Below, piece after piece: positions 1 to 9,527 of a DNA stretch of 10,128 nt. Under the pieces are notes generated by a model. That model searched no databases. It was not told the DNA's origin and worked only from the letters and a program-made list of their open reading frames with translations. Positions within the stretch are counted from its first letter, which is position 1. Each line of letters opens with the position of its first letter. The DNA is from Baffinella frigidus (taxonomy: Eukaryota; Cryptophyceae; Cryptomonadales; Baffinellaceae). The stretch lies in assembly GCA_026770585.1 (NCBI GenBank), contig MU646352.1, forward strand, positions 713,266 to 723,393, given 5' to 3'. Position numbers and translations under genes: made by a program.

Positions 1-345
1 GGGGGGGGGGGGTAGCATTAGCGAGAGGAACGAGAGAGAGCGAGATAGTTTTATTGAGGTGATGCAGCTGAGAGAAAAGGGCGTTTGTTACGGATCGAAA
101 CCGACATGGCCGCACCATGTTGGAGAGATGCCGTGTGCAACGTTTGGCCGTTTGGCCCCGAAAATTGGCAGGGTCCAGGGTTCAGGGTTTTAGGATGTAG
201 GATCTACGGTTCAGGGTGAAACTGAGACGGGGTTGGCGAGGGTTTGGGGTTTGGGGTTTGGGGTTTGGGGTTTGGGGTTTGGGGTTTGGGGTTTGGGGTT
301 TGGGTTTTAGGGTTTAGGGTCAGCGCCCCTGAACGGCGGTAGAAT
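1..345. repeat. Poly-G end and telomere-like tract; no gene recognised
   Basis: A run of twelve G opens the window and may be an assembly edge. From about 240 to 303 there are eight to nine units of TTTGGGG, then TTTAGGG variants. No LIMR C-terminal exon is recognisable on the minus strand here. Confidence 0.7.
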
Positions 346-445
346 GGAGACGAGCGCTGCCCACGGAGGCAAACGCCGAGAGCGGGGATTTGAGCCTCAA
401 ATCAAAAAGCATCCCCCCGCTGTCGAGCCAACACAGCACACGAAT

Positions 446-479
446 AAAAGCCAGAGCCGGAAATCCGGCTCTGGCTTTT
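446..479. repeat. Perfect 15-bp stem hairpin
   Basis: Arms 446-460 and 465-479 are exactly complementary around an AAAT loop. The arms are GC-rich with A/T ends, so on both strands it resembles a bacterial intrinsic terminator, though the setting is eukaryotic. It lies 211 bp past the last recognised exon. Confidence 0.85.
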
Positions 480-525
480 CCATTTTAAAAGTCCATCTCC
501 AAGCAAAATGCATCACCGTTACTCA

Positions 526-670
526 CCACGCCAGAGAGGAGGGGGTTGATTCAATTGAAACCGTAACAGGTGACAGTTGAACCGTACCAGGGCACGGTTG
601 TTGACTTTTGAAAACCACTGCCTTGAGGGGAAATTGACTTTTGGCGACCCCTTTCTGGACTCTGGCGTGG
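526..670. mobile_element. MITE-like element, copy 1 (145 bp, TIR CCACGCCAGA)
   Basis: The ends 526-535 (CCACGCCAGA) and 661-670 (TCTGGCGTGG) are perfect 10-bp inverted repeats, flanked by CA on both sides. The right half (about 601-670) is closely shared with 7424-7493 and partly with 4430-4509, including two TTGACTTTTG motifs. No coding capacity. It ends 13 bp beyond the donor hexamer of exon 13. Confidence 0.72.
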
Positions 671-689
671 CAAGAGTGATGGCGGAAAC

Positions 690-750
690 CTGGGAGATAG
701 CCGAGGAATGCGTGAATCCTGCAAACGCCGTGGTGCAGAGCTGCGTGCAC
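690..750 (-). CDS. Exon 13: start of the C-terminal part
   Basis: Codes CTQLCTTAFAGFTHSSAISQ, matching the family's V-x-QFC-x-TAF stretch after the MNS helix. The acceptor is ACCAG directly after a CTAAAC, and the donor is taken as GTTTCC after CAG, in phase 0. If the reading frame were continued past this donor it would enter the inverted-repeat element at 526-670, which argues that the exon ends here. Confidence 0.84.
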
Positions 751-3700
751 CTGGTTTAGGGTTGAGGGTTTGGGGTTTAGGGTTTAGGGTTCAGGGTTCA
801 GGGTTCAGGGTTTAGGGTTTGGGGTTTAGTGTTTTGGGTTTTGGGTTTTGGGTTTTGGGGTTGGTTTAGCGTTTGGGTTTTGGGTTTTGGGTTTTAGGGT
901 TTAGGTTCTGGGGTTCAGGGTTGAAGGTTTAGGGTTCAGGGTTAGGGGTTTCACGAGATGGAGCACATGAGCAGCAGACCCACGTTGAACAGCAGCGAGT
1001 TCATCATCGTCCCTGCATTACGGTTTAGAGTTTAGGGGATTGGGGTTTAAGGTCTAGGGGTTGGGATTCAGGGTGCAGGGTTCAGGACGCGTCAGCAGGT
1101 AGGGAGCGGACACGAGTGAGGACGTGACTGAACGTGACTAGTGCTGTCCCCCTACAACGTAATCATTTTCGTGGATGCACGTCCTCACGCGCGTCCGCTC
1201 CCTTGTTCAGTCACGTCCGTGTTCAGTCATGAACAAGGTGACTGAAGGAAGGCCCCGCGGCTGTGGACTGATTGATGCGGGTAGGGCTGATCCGGAGGTT
1301 AGTGAACATGGAGCACATGAGTAGCAGGCACACATTGAAAGCAGCGAGTTCATCATCGTCCCTGCATTTGGGGTTTAGGGTTTAGGGTTTAGGGTTTAGG
1401 GTTTAGAGTTTAGGGTTTGGGGTGTAGGGTTTAGGGTTCGGGGTTTAGGGTTTAGCGTTCGGAGAGTAGAGTTAGGATTTGGGGTTTGGGGTGTGGACTG
1501 ATACGGGAAGGGGTTGCGCGGGGGTTGGTGTACCAAGATGGGACACGTTGTAACGTCTTGTTACATGCGGGTGCACGGCGTTTCCCTCAAGTGCCCATAG
1601 GGTGAATTTTCGCACTAACTCACCCTAACTCGCCCTAGGTAGGTCCTAGGGCCCTACCGTAGGGCGTATGAGCCTACAGGCACATCAGGAATAAAGGTAA
1701 ACGCATAAATGAAAATGATCAAGTTGTAGCAGAACAGCACACGGACTTGATGCGAAGAGGTGGAGGAGTGTGAAGTGAGGTGCGGACCGTTGATCTTGAG
1801 GGGGCGCATCGAGATGGGGTGGGGTTCTCCGGGGGTTGGTGCACGAATTTGCGGACAAACCACACCGAGTTTGTCCGGGGGTTGATGCGGACCGTTGAAC
1901 TTGAGGGATTGCACCCCTAAGCTCTGAACCCGAAACCCTAAACATGTAGAGGAGTGTGAAGGGAGGGGCGGACCGTTGATCTTGAGGGGGTGCATCGAGA
2001 TGAGGAAGAAGCGCCCCGCGAACTTGATCGACCCTGCGCGAGATCGTATCTCAGAGAATGTATTGATGCAAGCCAACGAAATGTTCTACGCAAATGCTTC
2101 GATATTACTGCGAGGGAGCGGGTGTGCCCAACACACTCGTCAGCGTGTGTCCAACACCTGTCAGCGTGGGTCTAACACTTGTCAGCGTGTGTCCAACGCT
2201 CGCCAGCGTGTGTCTAACACTCGTCAGCGTGCACAACACGTGTTCAACACTCGTGCAAAGTTGATCGACCCTGGAGGGGAGTGTCCAACACACTCGTCAG
2301 CGTGTGTCCAACACCCGTCAGCGTGTGTCCAACACTCGTCAGCGTGTGTATAACACTTGTCAGCGTATGTCTAACACTTGTCAGCGTATGTCTAACACTT
2401 GCCAGCATGTGTCCAACACTCGTCAGCATGTGTTTAACACTCGTCAGCATGTCCAGCACGTGTCCAGCACGCGTCAGTGTGCGAAATCAATCGACCCTGC
2501 GGAGGGAGTGCCCGACACTCGTCAGCGTGTGTCTAACACCCGTCAGCGTTCACTACAACCCAGTCACGTTCTCATCACGTCCGCCCCGTACCCCCTCACG
2601 CGGAGGGGAGTGTCCGACACACTCGCCAGCGTGTGTCTCAACACTTGTCAGCGTGTCCAACACGAGTCCAACACTCATCAGCGAACTTAACCGACCCTGC
2701 ACCAGATCTTATCTCAGAGAATGCATGAATGAGAGCCTTCCCTGCGAAAATGTTCTACGCAAATGCTAATCAGTACCACGAAGATAAATGGAATGGTCAG
2801 CGAAGGCCACTTTGCGGCCAGGTCGTGCCATGCGTACCGCGTCATCCTGTCTGTACTACTGTACTGCTAAGTGTACTACTGCACAGCTAAGTGCAACGGC
2901 ACAGCTAACTGCACAACTGTACAACTGTACAACTGCACAACTGCACAACAGTACTACAGTACTACAGTACTACAGTACTACAGTACTACAGTACTACAGT
3001 ACCACTGTACCACTGTACCACTGTACCACTGCACAACTGCACAACTGCACAACTGCACAACTTTACAACTGTATGAGTGTAGGTTTTGAGTTTTAAGTTT
3101 TTTAAGTTTTTTAAGTTTTAGGGTTTAGAGTTTAGAGTTGGGCGAACCTTTGACGACGCAAATGAGAATGTAAAACGCGAAGACTCCGTACGCCACGATC
3201 CCTGCTCGGTTTCGGGTTTCGGGTTTAAGGTTTATGAGCAGGGTGGGGGTTCAGGGTTTAGGCTTCAGGATTTAGGGTTTAGGGTTTAGGGTTTAGGGTT
3301 TAGGGTTTATGAGCGGACCGAAGAGGGGGAAGGCCGCGGAGAGGTTGGTGAACACGTCTGAGAGGTACGGCCCCGCAATCCCCTGCAAAGAGTGCGAGAT
3401 TGAGTGTGAGATGGGCGAGCCCAGAATGAATTCTGCTTCGCAAAACGTCCATCGAAAAGATTTCTGGCACAAAACCAGCAGTTTTAAACCCCGAAAAGTG
3501 AGTTAAGCTTCACGCCAAACGCAAATGTGGGATAAAATGTGCGAGAAGAAGTGTGAGAAGGGCCAGCGAGCCACTCGAGGCTGGAACCAGGACGATTGTT
3601 AAAACCAGAAAGGCCACACTCGCAGGGCCTTCTCACACTCAATCTCGAGATTGAGTGTGAGATTGTGTGTGGGGATAGCACGAGGAGCGCTTGAGGGTCT

Positions 3701-6700
3701 AGGGTCTAGGGTCTCGGGTCTCGGGTCTCGGGTCTCGGGTTTCAGGTTTCGGGGGTTTCCAGGTTTCAGGTTTGAGGTTTCAGGGTTTAGATTGTAGGGA
3801 GGGTTTAGGGAGGGTTTAGGAGGGGGGGCGGGACATCGAGGAAGATCTCGAGGATTAGCTGGATCCACCACGAGATTGTCAGCACCTGCCGGGAGGGGGG
3901 GCATTCAAAAGTCATTTTTCAGCCCTGCGTGGGGCCTTTCTGGTCCGTTTTTGGAGCCCTTGGTCCGTTCTTGGAGCCGTTTTGTTCTGAAGAAGAAATT
4001 GACTTTTGAACACCGCCCCCCCTGAAAATTGACCTTTGAATACCCCCCAGGACATTTAGGAAGATCTCGAGGAATAGCTGGATTCACCACGAGGGTTTGG
4101 GGTTTGGGGTTTGGGGCTTAGCGTCGTGTCCGTACAATACAAAATCCTACAAACGAGATGGCTACTTGTAGGGTTTCACGTTGGGTGTGCGGGTCAGAAT
4201 TTTAGGGGTTACAATAGCAGGATCTGTACTGTACAGGAAATCCTTTGGGTGGATGCGTCGCGAAATACAATGAATTCCGGGCTGGGACTAGGCTACCTAG
4301 GTGACCTAGTCCCAGCCCAGAATAAATCAACAAACGGGACAACCTACATGTGGCTGTTCAGGTGTGTAGGTGATACCCTTGCCACGGCAGACTGCTGGAG
4401 GGGGCAGCTCCCTTTGGGAACACCAATTTTGGCGTTGATGACCTTTAAAAACCCTTCGCCCCAGGGGGAAAGTTGACTTTTGGCGACCTCTTCCAGGGGT
4501 CTGGCGTGGTGGATGGACGCGTCGCAAAATGTAAGTTATTCTGGGCTGGGACTAGGTCACCTGTCTCGTTTGAGGGTTTGTTTTGTACGGATTTTACATA
4601 GCCACTTGTAGGTTTCCACGTGAGGTGTGAAAGGGTGATACCGTGCTGACGAAGCCGCCGAAAAGCTGGATCCACGGGATGAGGGGGTTGATCTCGTTGC
4701 GCTTGTAGCAGATGTTCAGCAGCGTCATCTCCTCCTCAAGATCCAATACCTGCGTTAGGGGTTGGGGTTTAGAGCGGTGTGCAGAGAACTTGGCCGAAGA
4801 AATAACGAAAATATGGCAAAAGGATGACGGTTCCAAAACGAACCACTCGAGGCTAGAAATGGCACCATGTTAAATGGGGGTTGTTAAATTTAGTACCAGT
4901 CACGGGCAGGCGTGGTCACGTATCGGGCGGATGTCCGCCCGGTACGTGACCAAACGCCCCTATTTGTGTGAAAATTACTACACATCTCTTTCCCCCCCTT
5001 CACTTGAAAAAGAACCCCTGTTTTAAAATGGTCCCATTTCTAGCCTCGAGTGGAAATTGTCAAATCTTGGCCACGATTGAATTATTTTCGCAGCCAACTT
5101 CTCTGCACAGCGCTCTACTGCTTGTTGCAGATACTGAGCAGCGTCGTAGGGTGCTGCGGTATGCAATACGGTAGGGTGATACGGAGTGCTGGAACAAGAT
5201 AGACGCCGGAGTTAGGTTGTCTACCCTTACTGGGCACCAGGTCCTCGTCGGTATGAGAAGGGGCTGGCAAGGGGAGCGAATTGTCGGAGTTTAGGGTTCG
5301 GGGTTTTCGGGGTTGGTACCATCTTCTTGTACTTGAGGGTGAAACGGCGCTCGCGGAAGGCGTTGGGTTTGGCCTTGAAGGCATCCTTCTCCTGGCGCCC
5401 GATCGCCAGCAGCTCCTCGCACCTCTTCTTCAGCTGCAGCTTCCGCTCCGCGAACTGCCACAGATTTTGGGGTTACGTTTGATGTTGATTATTTATCCTT
5501 GATTGGGTTTGGGGTTTGGAGGTTTGGGGTTTGGGGTTTGGGGTTTGGGGTTTAGGGATCAGGGTTTGGGGTCTAGGGTTTAGGGTTTAGGGTTTAGGGT
5601 CTAGGGTTTAGGGTTTAGGGTTGAGACCTGCTTGAGGTCGATGGGGCGGGGGCGGTCGCGGAACGCGATGAACAAGTCCATCGGCAGCGCTACCATCCCA
5701 ATCCCCGCGAACACCGTCATCAGGCACCTGCATAGTCCCGGGGGGGGTCAGGTTTCGGGTTTCGGGTTTCGGGTTCAGGGTTTCAGGTTTCGGGTTTCCG
5801 AGGTGAACAAGTCCATCGGCAGCGCCACCATCCCAATCCCCGCGAACACCGTCATCAGGCACCTGCAACATCCGAGGGGGGAAATTAGCGCACGGTCAAG
5901 CTCTGTCTCAGTCTACCGCCCCACGAACAATGGCATCAAACACCTGCCCGTGTGTGTGGGGGGTAGGGTTTCGGGTTTCGGGTTTCGGGTTTCGGGTTTC
6001 GGCTTCAGGGTTTCAGGTTTCGAGTTTCGGGTGTCCGCGATGAAGAGGTCCATCGGCAGCGCCGCCATCCCGATCCCCGACAACACTGTCATCAAGCACC
6101 TGCGCCGCCAATGTTGGTACAGTGTAAATGGACTGTGGACCCCCTCACCCCCCTCTCTCTCTCCACTGTCACGCCACCATCCCAATCCCCGCGAACACTG
6201 TCATCCGACACCTGCAACGTCGCGGGGGGGAGGTAGGGATTAGGAATCACGGCGTTGTTGTTGTGAATGGGCGAATGGGAGATTCCGTTGGAATCCCAAA
6301 CACTTTCATCAGGTACCTGCGGCGGGTGGGTGGGTGATCGGGGCACGGTGTGCGTGTGCGTTGTGGATGATCAAGCAGGAGATTCCGCTAGCTCCGCTTC
6401 AGTTAATCTGGTCTCCTCATGCAATACACTGAGATGCTCTTTGTGCTCGAGCGTTTGTACGGAGTCCTGATCTAAATGCATTCAATGAGGAGCCCAGATA
6501 AACTGAGGCAGAGCAGGTGGGGAGGAGATGCGTGGGTAGATGCGGGGAGGGGCTTGCACTGCGATGCGGATTTTGGGTTCAGGGTCTAGGGATTCGGGTT
6601 GAGGGATTCGGGTTTAGGGATTAGGATCTATAGATGAGGGTTGAGGGTTCAGCGGAATTTAGGATTTAGGGTTCAGAGAAGTTTAGGGTTAAGGGTGTAG

Positions 6701-8368
6701 GTACTCCAAAGGTTTAGGGTTTCGTGTACCATGCGATGAAGGAGAGAAGGGCGAGGATGTAGATGACGAGGGAGATGCGGATGGTCTGCGTCGCCGAGAA
6801 GGCATCCACCTCACGCCACATTCTCGGTCACGCAGACCATCGTAAATCCGAAACCCTCAACACCTTCTTCACCCTAAACCCTGAACCCTAAACACCTACG
6901 CCCGGTTGAAGAAGAAGCCGCTTTACAAGAACATGGCGAACGTTTCGGGTTGCGTGTTTCGTGTTTCGTGTTTCGTGTTTCGGGAGCAAGTGTACCATGC
7001 GATGAAGGAGAGAAGTGCGAGGATGTAGATGACGAGGGAGATGCGGATGCTCTCGCCGAGAAGGCATCCACGTCGCGCCACATTCTCGGTCACGCATCCT
7101 AAACCCGAAACCCTACAACACCTACAAGCCAGGTCGAAGAAGCCGCTTTACAAGAACGTGGCCAACGTTTCGGGTTCCATGATCCTTGTTCCGGGTTCCG
7201 TGTTAAAATTTTAGGGGTGTGCGCTCTTACCATCCGATGAAGGAGAGAAGGGCGAGGACGTAAATGACGAGGGAGGTGCGGATCGACTGCGTCGCCGAGA
7301 AGGCCGGCACGGCCGCAACGTCCTTGAACAGCGGCCTCGCCAGCCTGTATTTCGTTACGGCTTATTCCCACGCCAGATTGGAGGCGGGGGTTATTTTTTT
7401 TAAAACGCCACAGGATGTGTTCTTTGACTTTTGAAAACCACTGCCTTGAGGAGGAATTGACTTTTGGCGACCCCTTCCAAGACTCTGGCGTGGTCAGCGC
7501 TTAGGGGTTATGGTTGAGGGTGCAGGATCGTCTGCGTCACCACATCTTTGTAAAGCGGCTTCTTTGGACTGGTGTTGACGGGTTATTTAGCGTCGAGGGT
7601 TTATTGGATAGGGGTTAGGATGCTCTGCGTCGCCGAGAAGGCTTCCACGGCCGTAACGTCCTTGTACAGCGGCCTCGCCAGCCTGATGGTTACGGGGTAA
7701 GGGGTTTAGTGTTTAGTGTTTAGTGTTTAGCGCCGTGATGTTCGCCACGTTTTGTAAAGCAGCTTTGCCAACGTTTGTAAAGCGGCGTGTACAGGGGCGT
7801 GTAAAGCGACTTGTTCTTCAACATTAGCGGTTCAGGGTCTAGGGTTTGGTGTACATGGATGTAGATGACGAGGGACGTGCGGATGGTCTGGGTGGCCGCA
7901 ACGTTTTTGTAAAGCAGCTCCGTCAAGCTTTGTAAAGCGGCGTGCACAGGGGCTTTGGCACCCTCCGGGTAGGCGTTTAGGGTTTAGGGTTTAAGGTTGA
8001 GGATTTAGTGTTTAGGGCCTATACCCTATTATACCCTGGAGGTTTAGGCCGCCACGTCCTTGTACATCAGCTTCGGTACCCTGAAGAATCGTCGTGAAGG
8101 GGGTTAGTGTTCAGTGTATATAGCCGCGATGGCCACCACGTTTTTGTAAAGCAACTTCGCCAACCTGCGTAAAGCGGCTAGTGAACCGGCTTCTTCGTAG
8201 CCCACAGGTTATGGAAATGTGTGGACTCGAGGGCCTCCCGTCTAGCTCCGCCTCACGCGGGTTGAGTGACTATCCTCTAGTTGACACGCCCGGTTTCTGG
8301 TATAAACCCGCCAACTTTCCGCTCCGAAGCGCGCGCACCAAATTGGTGAGCGCAAACAGACTGTGTGT

Positions 8369-8414
<46 letters not shown>

Positions 8415-9486
8415 GTGTGTGTGTGAGAGAGAGAGAGAGACTGGGGGGGGGAGAGAGAGAGGGAGAGAGAGAGGGAGAGAGGGAGAGAGGGTGAGGGCAC
8501 GTACGCTGGATCGACGAACCACGAGGTGGTCTCGGTCGCGTAGGGAGCCATCACGATGATGGGTAGATCCACCTGCCGAGGGCCACGCGGTTGACCAACC
8601 CGCACACGTTTTGTACCAGGGCGCGGACGAGACCGGGCGTGTTTTGTACCAGGAGCACATGTGATTAGTCAACTGCTTCTGACGATGGTGGGTAGATCCA
8701 CCTGCAGAGGGCCCTAGGGTTTAGCGTGTAGGGATGCGAGTGCAGGGTTTCGGTTTCCAGTTTCCGGGTTTCGGTTTCCGGTTTCCGGTTTCCGTGTTCC
8801 GGTTTCTGGTTTCCGGGTTCCGGTTTCCGGTTTCCCGGTTTTGGGTCTCGTGTTTCGGGTTCGCGATGATGGGTAGATCCACCTACCGAGGGTTACGCCG
8901 CGGGGGGTGAGGGGCAGGCACGGGTTTTTGTGTTTCGGGATTCGTGTTTCGGGTTTCGGGATTCGGGATTCGTGTTCCGGGATTCGTGTTTCGGGTTTCG
9001 GGAGGCGAACCACGCACCCGGTGTAGGGTTTAGAGTGTAGGGTTTAGAGTGCAAGGTTCAGAGTGTAGGGTTTCGGGGTTAGAAACGCACCACGCCCATT
9101 GTGAAGAAGAGGGCGAGGAGGATCGCTTTCGGGTTCCGGGATTCGGGTTTCGGGTTCCGGGTTCCGGGATTTTGGTTCCAGGTTCCGAGTTTCAGGTTCC
9201 GGGTTCCGGGTTCCGGGTCTCGTGTTCGGGTTTCGGGATTCGGGTTCCAGGTTCTGGGTTCCGGGTTTCTGGTTTCGGGTCTCGTGTTTCGGGTCTCGTG
9301 TTTCGTGTTTCGTGTTTCGGGATTAGGGTTGAGGGTTTACCACGCCCATGGTGAAGTAGAGTGCCAGGAGGATCGCGACGAACACGAAGCAGAACACTAT
9401 CGACCTGGGTTGGTGTTTCGGGTTTGGTGTTTGGTGTTTGGTGTGGTGTTTCGGGTTTCGGGGTGGAGGGTTTCGGGGTTCGGGTT

Positions 9487-9527
<41 letters not shown>

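Noticed and set aside
100-180. C-terminal LIMR exon on the minus strand starting with IFGAKR
   Set aside because: The IFG resembles a family motif, but there is no acceptor AG before it and the following residues do not match.
240-330. A real chromosome end
   Set aside because: The telomere-like repeats are short, degenerate and spread inside gene introns; no long terminal array is present. A subtelomeric position remains possible.
446-479. Bacterial rho-independent terminator
   Set aside because: The shape fits, but no bacterial gene lies beside it and the window is eukaryotic with spliceosomal introns.
344-580. A 78-residue plus-strand ORF
   Set aside because: It spans the hairpin and the left end of a TIR element, has no recognisable domain and is best explained by chance.
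1654-2076. A 140-residue minus-strand ORF ending in a hydrophobic stretch
   Set aside because: Its start overlaps exon 11 and it then reads through the GTCCGC donor into intron. The hydrophobic tail (LFCYNLIIFIYAF) has no fitting splice sites, and exons 11 and 12 join without a gap in the family alignment.
2105-2690. CRISPR-like array
   Set aside because: The units are contiguous 21-bp repeats with no unique spacers, and no cas genes are present; the setting is eukaryotic.
2281-2769. Long plus-strand ORFs with SNTRQRV or CPTLVSV repeats
   Set aside because: The 21-bp unit is a multiple of three, so it stays open in several frames. The ORFs exist only because of the minisatellite.
6731-6830. 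A mutually exclusive alternative exon 4
   Set aside because: It has a donor and an open helix. The only nearby AG (before GTGGATGCC) would enter in phase 0, which does not fit the split alanine codon left by exon 3.
8213-8360. tRNA-like or small RNA gene
   Set aside because: There are short stems such as GGTTT/AAACC, but no cloverleaf, no A/B box pair and no conserved loop could be made out.
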